NCBI GenBank assembly: GCA_963796915.1
Contig: CAWCNI010000004.1
Location: forward strand, 62,001-126,000
Reading direction: 5' to 3'
From: JAENWD01 sp963796915
Lineage (GTDB): Bacteria; Acidobacteriota; Vicinamibacteria; Vicinamibacterales; JAENWD01
Length of the DNA: 64,000 nt
Below are positions 17,172 to 24,866 of this stretch, piece by piece. A model generated the notes under the pieces. That model did not search any database. It worked only from the letters and a program-made list of their open reading frames with translations, and was not told the origin of the DNA. The position numbers and the translations under genes are program-made. Numbering within the stretch: position 1 is the first letter of the stretch; every line of letters begins with the position of its first letter.

Positions 17172-18095
17172 TTACGCCAGGGCCGTGGATGTCAGGTCCG
17201 CTTCAATGACGCGCTCGCGCGCCGCGAAACCTGCCGGCAGGCGTGCGCCACTCAGAACGATGCAGCGGGAGAGCCGAGCGCCGTCACCGACGGTCACATC
17301 CTCCCAGATCACGCTCTCTTCAATCGACGCGCCGTGCCCGACGGCGACGTCGGGCGCCACCAGGGTCGCCGGCGCGTCATGTCCGAGCATCAGGCATGTC
17401 TCGAGATAGTCCCGCGGCGTGCCGATGTCCTGAAACGACGCCGTGCTGCAAAACGCGCGAATCGCGCCCGGCCGCGACGCCAGGAGCGCGCGATACACAC
17501 CGCCCACGCTGTCCGCCGGCGTGCCATCGGCGACGTCCCGGAACGCGCTGCGCTCCGCGATTTGCACGCCCACAAAGTGCCACGACGGCCCGGTCCCCCC
17601 GCGCCCCGTGAACCCGGTCACGACGCCGTCGTCTCCGACGACCACGCCGCCGTATCGCGCGGGATCCGGATTGGGGATGACGGCCATGGTGACCTCGGCG
17701 TCGGAGGCCGCGTGCGAGGCGGCAAGCGCTGGCAGGTCGACATCGGTGAGCGTGTCGCCGTTCACCAGCCACAGGCGCGGCGATGCGTCCAGCGCGAAGG
17801 CCCGGCGTGGCCCGCCAGCCGATCCGAGCAGCGGCTGCTCCCACGAATAGCGCACGCGGACGCCGATCTGCGACCCATCGCCGAGTATCGTCGTCAACGT
17901 CTCCGGGCGGTAGTGGAGGTTGACGATGAGATCGCGGATGTGCTGGCGCCCAAGCCAGTCGACGATTCGCCGGAGCAGGGAAGTGCCGGCGACAGGCAGC
18001 GACGGTTTGGCACGCGCGGCGGTCAGCGGGCGCAGGCGGGTGCCGAGGCCGGCCGCCAGGACCAGCGCCGTCGTCGGTGTGGAACGGGATGGCAC
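17172..18095 (-). CDS. murU: Sugar-1-phosphate nucleotidyltransferase, probable MurNAc-1-P uridylyltransferase MurU
   Basis: Contains the nucleotidyltransferase signature LAAGLGTRLRPLT near the N-terminus, the central WLVNGDTLTDVD metal site, and a C-terminal hexapeptide (left-handed beta-helix) segment from about residue 240 (APDVAVGHGASIEESVIWEDVTVGDGA is the relevant region 245-272). The 307-residue length is longer than the compact Pseudomonas-type MurU because of this tail. The GTG start at 18095 is uncertain. Paired with amgK, it points to peptidoglycan recycling; a mannose- or glucose-1-P transferase is the alternative. Confidence 0.78.
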   Translation of the reverse strand: MPSRSTPTTALVLAAGLGTRLRPLTAARAKPSLPVAGTSLLRRIVDWLGRQHIRDLIVNLHYRPETLTTILGDGSQIGVRVRYSWEQPLLGSAGGPRRAFALDASPRLWLVNGDTLTDVDLPALAASHAASDAEVTMAVIPNPDPARYGGVVVGDDGVVTGFTGRGGTGPSWHFVGVQIAERSAFRDVADGTPADSVGGVYRALLASRPGAIRAFCSTASFQDIGTPRDYLETCLMLGHDAPATLVAPDVAVGHGASIEESVIWEDVTVGDGARLSRCIVLSGARLPAGFAARERVIEADLTSTALA

Positions 18096-18113
18096 GCGAC
18101 TCGGGGCCGCGGC

Positions 18114-18677
18114 CTATGCTTCGTCGAACAGCATGTCGGTGTCGGGCAGTCCGTGGGCCCGCCGATGCGTCATGAAGAGCGAGCGGTACGAGTCGAGCAG
18201 GAAGTCCTCGGGCCGTCGCCCCAGCGCCTGCGTGGCCTCGAGGATGCCGCGCTCGTCGCCTTCGACCTCGATGAAGACGCCGACGGGCGTCTCGTCGATC
18301 GCGAGGATGACGTCACCGAGTGCGTATTCCTCGCGATACTTCTGATAGCGGAACCAGACCGCGAACCCGAGGCGCTCGAGGCAGCGCAGCATGGTGTCGC
18401 CGTCGCCGACGACGGTCTCGATCTCCTCACGGACCTTGACCGGGGATGGCTGGACCGGGCCCTTGAACGTCACCAGACTCCGGCCGGCCTCGACCCGAAC
18501 GCGGAGGACGCATCGACTCTGCTTCAGCGTCTCCCGCCCGTCGTCGAGCAGCGCGTCTTCCTGCAGGCGCCGGCAGCGCAGCGGCGCCGCTTCCGTCGCG
18601 ATGACTGCTGCCCGGGCTTCTTCCACAGATCCGAATCGCAGCTTGACCTCGCGTTCGAACGTCGTGGGCGTTTGCAT
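18114..18677 (-). CDS. CYTH domain protein
   Basis: A 187-residue CYTH-fold (adenylyl cyclase class IV/thiamine triphosphatase) protein. The signature EREVKLRF (ExExK) is at residues 8-15, and basic and acidic strands of the tunnel follow (LRVRVEAG, TFKGP, VREEIET, RYQKYREEY, DETPVGVFIEVEG). Members hydrolyse or cyclise triphosphates; the actual substrate is unknown. It is 18 bp upstream of murU and likely co-transcribed. Confidence 0.85.
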   Translation of the reverse strand: MQTPTTFEREVKLRFGSVEEARAAVIATEAAPLRCRRLQEDALLDDGRETLKQSRCVLRVRVEAGRSLVTFKGPVQPSPVKVREEIETVVGDGDTMLRCLERLGFAVWFRYQKYREEYALGDVILAIDETPVGVFIEVEGDERGILEATQALGRRPEDFLLDSYRSLFMTHRRAHGLPDTDMLFDEA

Positions 18678-18769
18678 AGGGGGCCTTATTTACCCCAACA
18701 GCCGGCGAACATCCAATGCGATTTCGCGGGACGGGGAAGGGATGGCGAAAGGGTAACGACTGAAAGTGG

Positions 18770-18790
18770 GGCCGATCGTTCAGATCGGCC
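18770..18790. repeat. Small palindrome GGCCGATC-n5-GATCGGCC
   Basis: A perfect 8-bp inverted repeat around GTTCA in the space between htrA and the CYTH gene. The same arms and part of the flanks recur at 40491-40510, suggesting a dispersed family. Confidence 0.65.
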
Positions 18791-18890
18791 ATGGGTTCGG
18801 TGCTGCAGTGCAGGGGTGCTGCAGTGCGGGAGTCCCGTGCTGAAGTCCCGAGGTGCTGCACCGCAGCGCAGCACCTCAGCACTTCTGCAC
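18791..18890. repeat. Period-8 GTGCTG-rich microsatellite forming a hairpin
   Basis: Degenerate octamers of the GGTGCTGC/AAGTCCCG type fill the space after htrA. A perfect 9-bp stem GAGGTGCTG/CAGCACCTC (18850-18858 with 18869-18877) could help end htrA transcription, although no T-run follows. A related block lies at 27030-27165. Confidence 0.65.
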
Positions 18891-18897
18891 TTTGTCG

Positions 18898-20415
18898 TCA
18901 GTCTTTCTTCAAGGTCAGGAATATTTCCTGATTCTTTCTCCAGATCAGCATCAAGGCAGTGCCGCCGGACCGCACCTTCTGCAGTTCGCGGCTGGCATCG
19001 GCGGCGGACTCGACCTTGCGGCGGTTCACCTGGAGAATCACGTCCCCGACGTTCAGGCCGGCGCGCGCGGCGTTGCCTGACGCGTCCAGGTCCATGATGA
19101 GCGCGCCGGTCGTGCCCGCCGGCAGTTCCAGCCGCTTCGAGCGGTCGGCGGTCAGGTTGCCCAGGGTCATGCCGAAGCCGGCACTGGCGTCCTCGGGCTG
19201 CTCTTCGTCCTCACCGGCAGTCTGCGTCTCGGCGTCGAGGTTCAACTCGCCGATCGTGACGTTCAGCGTCTTCTCCTGCTTGTCGCGCAGCACCTTGATC
19301 GGCACCGTCGTCGACGGCTTGAGCGCCATCACCGACTGCACCAGCTCGTCGCGCGATCCGACGCGCGTGCCGTTGACTTCCGTGATGATGTCGCCGGGCT
19401 GAACGCCGGCCTTGGCCGCGGGCCCATCGGCCGACACCATCGCCACCAGCGCGCCGCGACGCTCCTTGAGACCGAACTCTTCCAGCGCGTCGCGCGGCAC
19501 CGGCTGGACCTGCACGCCGATCATCCCGCGCGTGATCTTGCCCGACCGCAGCTGCGGCAGCAGGTTGCGCACGACGTTGATGGGAACAGCGAAGCCGATG
19601 CCGATATTGCCGGACTGACGCGAGTCGGCGTAGATGGCGGTGTTCATGCCGATCACTTCGCCGCGCAGGTTCAACAGCGGGCCGCCGGAGTTGCCGGGGT
19701 TGATGGCGGCATCGGTCTGCAGCATGTCGAGCGACCGCCCGGTGCTCACCGGGAACGGACGCTTGAGCGCGCTGATGACGCCGACGCTGACGGTGTGCGA
19801 CAGGTTGAAGGGGTTGCCGATGGCCATCACCCAGTCGCCCGGCTCCACCTGGCCGGAATCGCCGAAGCGCACCTCGGGCAGGACGTGGTCCGGCTTCTCG
19901 CTGAGCTCGATGAGCGCGCTGTCCGTGAGCGGGTCGCGGCCGACGACGCGCGCCTTGTAGCGGACGTCTTCGTCCTCGCCGTAGAGCGAGACTTCCACCT
20001 TGTCGGCGCCTTCAACCACGTGGTTGTTGGTGAGGATGAGGCCTTCCTTCGCGATGATGAAGCCGGTGCCGGCGGCCACCGAGACCGGGGCGTTCTTCGA
20101 GTCCGGCTTTTTCGGCTGGCCGAAGAACTTGCGCAGCATGTCGTCGCCGCCGAAGAACTCAGTCAGCTCCTGCTCGCGCTGATGCGATTCGGTCCGGATG
20201 TTGACCACCGCCGGCGACACCGCCTTGGCGATGTTCCTGAACGTCAGCGCGTCCACGGGCCCGGAGATCGGCGCGGAGTTGGCGGCGGGAACGGCCAGCG
20301 TCTGCGCCGAGGACTCGGGCGACAGGTCCAGGCGCGAGGCGATGACCATGCCGACGGCCAGCGAGGCGACCGCGATGAGCACGGCATAAAAGACTGTGGT
20401 CTTCCGCGTTGACAT
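18898..20415 (-). CDS. htrA: Periplasmic HtrA/Deg-type serine protease
   Basis: Envelope protease-chaperone that removes misfolded proteins. The 505-residue protein has an N-terminal membrane anchor (about 8-26), a trypsin-like domain with the triad His131 (TNNHVV), Asp164 (DSALIEL) and Ser238 (NPGNSGGP), and two PDZ domains (about 315-400 and 430-500). Positions are approximate. GGAGGA precedes the ATG at good spacing. It is followed by repeats and is probably monocistronic. Confidence 0.95.
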   Translation of the reverse strand: MSTRKTTVFYAVLIAVASLAVGMVIASRLDLSPESSAQTLAVPAANSAPISGPVDALTFRNIAKAVSPAVVNIRTESHQREQELTEFFGGDDMLRKFFGQPKKPDSKNAPVSVAAGTGFIIAKEGLILTNNHVVEGADKVEVSLYGEDEDVRYKARVVGRDPLTDSALIELSEKPDHVLPEVRFGDSGQVEPGDWVMAIGNPFNLSHTVSVGVISALKRPFPVSTGRSLDMLQTDAAINPGNSGGPLLNLRGEVIGMNTAIYADSRQSGNIGIGFAVPINVVRNLLPQLRSGKITRGMIGVQVQPVPRDALEEFGLKERRGALVAMVSADGPAAKAGVQPGDIITEVNGTRVGSRDELVQSVMALKPSTTVPIKVLRDKQEKTLNVTIGELNLDAETQTAGEDEEQPEDASAGFGMTLGNLTADRSKRLELPAGTTGALIMDLDASGNAARAGLNVGDVILQVNRRKVESAADASRELQKVRSGGTALMLIWRKNQEIFLTLKKD

Positions 20416-20455
20416 TGCATCCTCCGGGGAACGCCGCGCGCTCCCGCCCTGCGTC

Positions 20456-21637
20456 CTAACCGAGCGCGAGAATCTCCGCCTGCACCGGCCCGCTCACGCG
20501 GGCCGCGCCGTCGCCGAAAAACATGTTCACTTCCGTCCGCACGCCGAAGTGACTGAAATACACGCCGGGCTCGACGGTGAAGCCGGTGCCCGGGAGCAGC
20601 CGCCGATCGTCGTGCGTCTCGTAGTCGTCCATGTGCACGCCATTGCCGTGCACCTCGGTGCCGAGGCTGTGACCGGTGCGGTGCAGGACGTGTTCGGTAT
20701 ATCCCGCCTGCTCGAGGACCTGCCGTGCGGCGCGATCGACCTGCCAGCCGCGCAGGTCCGCTCGCTCGGCGGCGGAGCGTTCCACCAGCGCGATCGCCGC
20801 GTCGCGCGCCGCGGCGATGGCCGCGAAGGCGTCGGCGAACTCGCGCGGGACCTGGGCGCCGGTGAACCCCACCCAGGTGATGTCGGCGTAGATGGCGCCT
20901 GGCGCGGGTTGCTTGCCCCAGAGATCGAGCAGCACCAGCTCCTCGCGGCCGATGGTCCTGCTGCCGCTCGCCGGCGGCATGTAGTGCGGGTTGCCGGCGT
21001 TTTCCATCGCCGCGACGACAGGAGGCGCGTCGGTGATGATGCCCTCGTCTGCGAACCAGCCGACCATCAGGCGCTGGATGTCGTATTCGGTCGTCGGCTC
21101 GCCGCGGCCGACACGCGCGGCAATGGCTTCCAGGGCGCGATCCTTGATCCGGTACAGCGCGTCAGACGCGGCCAGGTGGGTCTCCAGGCCGCGCGCGTCC
21201 CAGAGCGCCACGAAGCGCTGGACCAGATCGCCCGACGAGACCACGTCCACGCCGCGATGCCGGATCGCGTCCACCGTGCCGGCGTCCACCCGGGACAGGT
21301 AAGGAATGGCGTTGTCCGGCGAGTACTCCATCGCCAGCCGCGTCACGCCGCCGATCAACCCGTCGAGGCCGCGCGCGAGCGCCTCCCGGCCGGCGTAGGC
21401 CTGCTTGGTCCCCGGCAGGCTGTCGAGGGTATGAGGCTCGATGGCGTGCACCAGCCCGCGTGGCTCCCCGGTGGCCGGGACCAGGTAGTACCAGCGGCGC
21501 GTGGTCATCTTGCTGGTGCCGTTGAGGCCCGCCAGCGATCGCGCGATTGGGTTTGAGCCGTGAAAGTCGTAAAGCAGCCAGCCGTCGAGTCCGTCTTCGG
21601 CCAGCGCCGCCTGAACGGCGGCGATGTCGAGCGCCAT
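20456..21637 (-). CDS. M24 family metallopeptidase (Xaa-Pro aminopeptidase-like)
   Basis: Creatinase/aminopeptidase P fold with the five-ligand dinuclear metal site visible: LLDLWG and YADITW (two Asp), HRTGHSLG (His), TVEPGVYF (Glu) and RTEVNMFF (Glu). These enzymes cleave N-terminal residues next to proline; the exact substrate is unknown. ATG at 21637 is chosen because it matches the domain start; it has no ribosome site but a TATACT hexamer 7 nt upstream, suggesting a leaderless mRNA. 393 residues. Confidence 0.88.
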   Translation of the reverse strand: MALDIAAVQAALAEDGLDGWLLYDFHGSNPIARSLAGLNGTSKMTTRRWYYLVPATGEPRGLVHAIEPHTLDSLPGTKQAYAGREALARGLDGLIGGVTRLAMEYSPDNAIPYLSRVDAGTVDAIRHRGVDVVSSGDLVQRFVALWDARGLETHLAASDALYRIKDRALEAIAARVGRGEPTTEYDIQRLMVGWFADEGIITDAPPVVAAMENAGNPHYMPPASGSRTIGREELVLLDLWGKQPAPGAIYADITWVGFTGAQVPREFADAFAAIAAARDAAIALVERSAAERADLRGWQVDRAARQVLEQAGYTEHVLHRTGHSLGTEVHGNGVHMDDYETHDDRRLLPGTGFTVEPGVYFSHFGVRTEVNMFFGDGAARVSGPVQAEILALG

Positions 21638-21644
21638 ACCGTCC

Positions 21645-21650
21645 AGTATA
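21645..21650 (-). promoter_or_regulatory. -10 element TATACT, 7 nt before the M24 peptidase start
   Basis: TATACT on the minus strand lies 7 nt from the ATG, so transcription would begin at or next to the start codon. No -35 consensus is evident. Confidence 0.4.
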
Positions 21651-21887
21651 CGACGCGGATTCGCCCCTGCTCCGGGTTCGTCCCGTCGATCGGCCGCCGG
21701 CATCCAGACCAGGACGCGGCCACGGGCCCGGCAGCCGTCGACCGGAGCAAGCCGTCCGGCCCGGCCGGGCGTCCTTTAGATGGGCGGCAGCGCGCCGCCT
21801 CTCGCCGGTGCGCCCCGCCGTGAGTGGCAGTCGCAGGGCAGGTTGGTCAATAATTTCCGTTTGCCAGTGCAGAATCGATTTCCCGTC

Positions 21888-24005
21888 ATGATGTCTACAG
21901 GTCGCAGGGTGTGGTCGGCCGGCGCGGTCGCGCTGCTGGGCAGCGTGGTGCTGATGGGGGCCTCGCAGGCGCCCGAGACGCAGGCCCCCGCGGATCAGTC
22001 GTCGGTCACCTTCAAGGTCGAGATCAACTACGTCGAAGTGGATGCCGCGGTCCTGGACCGGCAGGGACAGTTCGTCCCCGGGCTGAAAAAGGAAGACTTC
22101 GAGGTGATCGAGGACGGCGTCGCCCAGGACGTCACCGCGTTCACGCAGGTGGACATTCCGATCGAGCGGCCCGAGCCCCTGCCGCTGCAGGTGACCGCGC
22201 CGATCGAGCCCGACGTCGTCAGCAACGTGAAGCCGTTCGAGGGGCGCGTCTACGTCATCATCCTCGACGACAAGCACACGGCGGCCCTGCGCACGCCGCT
22301 CGTCAAGAAGGCCGCGACGCAGTTCATCACCAAGTACATGGCGGCCAACGACGTCGCCGCGGTGCTGACCACCGGCGGTCAGGTGCAGGCCGCGCAGGAC
22401 TTCACCAGCAGCAAGCCGCTCCTGTTGCGGGCGGTCAACTCCTTCATCGGCGTCAAGCTGCAGTCCGAGACCGAAGCCCGCCTCGACTCGTATCAGAACG
22501 GCAACATCATGCCCACGCCGGGCACCAACAATTCCGGAGCCATCGACGACCCGCTCGACATGGAGCGCGGCTTCGACGCTCGCGCGGCGCTTGAAACCCT
22601 GACCAGAGTGTCGGACGTGGTCGGCAACATCAGGGGCCGCCGCAAGGCGATCGTGCTGTTCAGCGAAGGGATCGACTACAACATCTACGACTTCAAGAAG
22701 CGTGAATCGTCGACGGTTCAGGAGAAGATGCGCGAGGTGATCGCCTCGGCGACGCGCGCCGACGTGAGCATCTACTCGATTGACCCGCGCGGCCTGACGT
22801 CGCTGGCCGACGAGTCGATCGAGGTCTCGGGCGGCTTCCCCGCCGACCCGTCGCTCAACCTGAGCCTCCAGTCGTTCCAGGACTCGCTGCGGATGGCGCA
22901 GGACAGCCTGCGGAGTCTCTCGGAAGAAACCGGCGGCGTGGCCTCCGTCAACAGCAACGACTTCAGCCACGCCTTCGATCGCGTGGTGAAGGACAACAGC
23001 AACTACTACGTCCTCGGCTACTACCCGAAAAACGATCGCCGCGACGGGCGGTTCCGCCACATCGACGTGAAGGTCAAGCGGCCGGGCCTCGAGGTACGCA
23101 CGCGCCGCGGCTACACCGCCGCCAGGGGCAAGGTGCCGGAAAAGCCCAAGGTGCCAGCCGGCGACCAGACATCGACCTATGTCCGCGAGGCGCTCGACAG
23201 CCCGCTGCAAGTCTCCGGGCTCCGCCTCCACGCCTTCGCCGCCGCGTTCAAGGGCGCCGCTCCCAATGCCGACGTCTCCGTCACCGTGGAAGCCGATGGC
23301 AGTTCATTCGGATTCCAGCCGAAGGACGGTCGCTTCCTCAGCGATCTCGAGGTGTCGACGATTGCCACGGACTACGAGGGCAAGATCAGGGGCGGCGATC
23401 GCAGCTTCGTGAACTTCGCGCTCAAGCCGGAAAACCGCCCGATCTTCAGCGCCACTGGCGTGCGCGTGTCCACGCGGCTGAAGATCCCGCCCGGCCGCTA
23501 CCAGATTCGCGTCGCGGCGCGCGAGGGCGGCACCGGCCGCATGGGCACGGTCAATTACGACATCACGGTGCCCGACTTCTCGAAAGAGCCCCTCACCATG
23601 AGCGGCATCGTCATCGCCTCAGCCGCGGGCGGCAGGATGACGACCGTCAAGCCGGACGACGAGCTGAAAGCCGTGCTGCCCGGCCCGCCGGCGGCTCGCC
23701 GCGAGTTCGCCCGCGGCGACGAACTGGCGCTGTTCGCCGAGGTCTACGACAACGACGTCAAGACGCCGCACACGGTCGGCATCACGACGACGGTCGTGAG
23801 CCAGGAGGGCAAGTCGGTCTTCACCACGGCTGAGGAGCGCCAGAGCGGCGACCTGCAGGGCAAGGCTGGCGGCTACGGGCATCAGGCCCGCTTCTCCACG
23901 AAGGACTTCGCGCCCGGCACCTACGTCCTGACCGTCGAGGCCGTCTCGCACGCCGGCAAGACGCCGCCGAAGGTCTCGCGCAGCGTCCAGTTCGTCATCC
24001 GGTGA
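21888..24005 (+). CDS. Secreted VWFA-related protein of the acidobacterial type
   Basis: About 705 residues. The start at the tandem ATG pair 21888/21891 gives a signal peptide (GAVALLGSVVLMGASQA). Next come the VEVDAAVLDRQGQFVPGLKKEDFEVIEDG region typical of acidobacterial VWFA-related proteins (residues about 40-70), a von Willebrand A-like core with RVYVIILDD, GRRKAIVLFSEGIDY and VSIYSIDPRG, then NYYVLGYYP and a C-terminal beta-rich part. The metal-adhesion site is degenerate (DD-K in place of DxSxS). The function is unknown; such proteins are numerous in Acidobacteriota. It overlaps the next gene by 4 bp. Confidence 0.88.
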   Translation: MMSTGRRVWSAGAVALLGSVVLMGASQAPETQAPADQSSVTFKVEINYVEVDAAVLDRQGQFVPGLKKEDFEVIEDGVAQDVTAFTQVDIPIERPEPLPLQVTAPIEPDVVSNVKPFEGRVYVIILDDKHTAALRTPLVKKAATQFITKYMAANDVAAVLTTGGQVQAAQDFTSSKPLLLRAVNSFIGVKLQSETEARLDSYQNGNIMPTPGTNNSGAIDDPLDMERGFDARAALETLTRVSDVVGNIRGRRKAIVLFSEGIDYNIYDFKKRESSTVQEKMREVIASATRADVSIYSIDPRGLTSLADESIEVSGGFPADPSLNLSLQSFQDSLRMAQDSLRSLSEETGGVASVNSNDFSHAFDRVVKDNSNYYVLGYYPKNDRRDGRFRHIDVKVKRPGLEVRTRRGYTAARGKVPEKPKVPAGDQTSTYVREALDSPLQVSGLRLHAFAAAFKGAAPNADVSVTVEADGSSFGFQPKDGRFLSDLEVSTIATDYEGKIRGGDRSFVNFALKPENRPIFSATGVRVSTRLKIPPGRYQIRVAAREGGTGRMGTVNYDITVPDFSKEPLTMSGIVIASAAGGRMTTVKPDDELKAVLPGPPAARREFARGDELALFAEVYDNDVKTPHTVGITTTVVSQEGKSVFTTAEERQSGDLQGKAGGYGHQARFSTKDFAPGTYVLTVEAVSHAGKTPPKVSRSVQFVIR

Positions 24006-24412
24006 GTGAGCCCGCGCCGCGTCACGTCCTCGGGCCCGATCCGCGGGTGGCGTCGCTGGTCGCCTACTCCGCCTGGTGGGTGAGCGGCGGGCTGGTCTGG
24101 CTGGTCGAGCGCGACCGGCCAGACGTCCGGTTTCACGCGATGCAGTCGCTGCTCGCGTTCGGCACGGTGTTCCTGGCGTGGATGACGTGCTGGGTCGGCA
24201 GTTTTCTCGCGCTGGTCGTGTCGGCCGGCGCGTTCTTCGTGCTGCAGCGGATGGCCGAGGTCGTGCTCCTCGGCGGCCTCATCGTCTGGGGCGTGTGCCT
24301 GCTGCAGACGGCGCGCGGCATCAGGCTCGCGCTGCCGCTGTTCGGCCGGCTGGCCGAGCAGGCCAACCGGCGTCTTACATCTCCCCGTTCCAATCCTCCG
24401 GCTCAGGGCTGA
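24002..24412 (+). CDS. DUF4870/Tic20-like small membrane protein
   Basis: A 136-residue protein with three hydrophobic helices (about 50-66, 70-86, 88-104). The N-terminal RVASLVAYSAWWVSGGLVWLVE and RPDVRFHAMQSLL are the typical DUF4870 pattern. The function is unknown. The GTG start at 24002 overlaps the previous TGA. Its 3' end overlaps the convergent zinc-ribbon gene by 38 bp. Confidence 0.75.
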   Translation: MSEPAPRHVLGPDPRVASLVAYSAWWVSGGLVWLVERDRPDVRFHAMQSLLAFGTVFLAWMTCWVGSFLALVVSAGAFFVLQRMAEVVLLGGLIVWGVCLLQTARGIRLALPLFGRLAEQANRRLTSPRSNPPAQG

Positions 24413-24836
24413 CCGACCGGAAGATCTCCAGGTGCCACTTGCCGCCGCCCCACGGCTCGATCACCTCCGTGGCGACGACGTCGACGAGGATCTCGGCGAA
24501 GCTGCGCCCTTCGGGGTCGCCGTCGAGGTGATACGCGGCCTCGTCCCAGCCGAAGGTCGGGTAGAGGATCAGCGACAGGAACAGGTCGAAGCCGTCGTCG
24601 ATGACGATGATCTGCCCGCAGGGCCGCTTCTGCGTCGAGTGATAGACGAGATATTTCTCGGCGCTGTGGGCGCGGATGTAGCGCTTCAGCGCGAACTCGC
24701 GCGCGACGATCTCCTCGACGGCGATTTTCTTGTCCCAGCAGTCGCGGCAGTATTTCTCCTCGCCCCTCGGCTCGGAGACGTCCTTGGCGCCGCACAGGGC
24801 GCACTTGGTTTTGACGATCGATTTCGTGCGTGACAT
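24375..24836 (-). CDS. Unrecognised zinc-ribbon protein
   Basis: A 153-residue soluble protein. Residues 12-33 hold two CxxC knuckles (CALC and CRDC, 18 residues between pairs), likely binding one zinc. The rest is a compact alpha/beta domain (LVYHSTQKRPCGQIIVIDD, FLSLILYPTFGWDEAAYH, IEPWGGGKWHLEIF) that I do not recognise. The ATG has GAAGAG directly upstream. It overlaps the convergent DUF4870-like gene by 38 bp and lies 30 bp after the glgP stop on the same strand, so it could be co-transcribed with glgP. Confidence 0.65.
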   Translation of the reverse strand: MSRTKSIVKTKCALCGAKDVSEPRGEEKYCRDCWDKKIAVEEIVAREFALKRYIRAHSAEKYLVYHSTQKRPCGQIIVIDDGFDLFLSLILYPTFGWDEAAYHLDGDPEGRSFAEILVDVVATEVIEPWGGGKWHLEIFRSVSPEPEDWNGEM

Positions 24837-24866
24837 CTCTTCGATCCTACTCCGTTTGAGGCGGCC

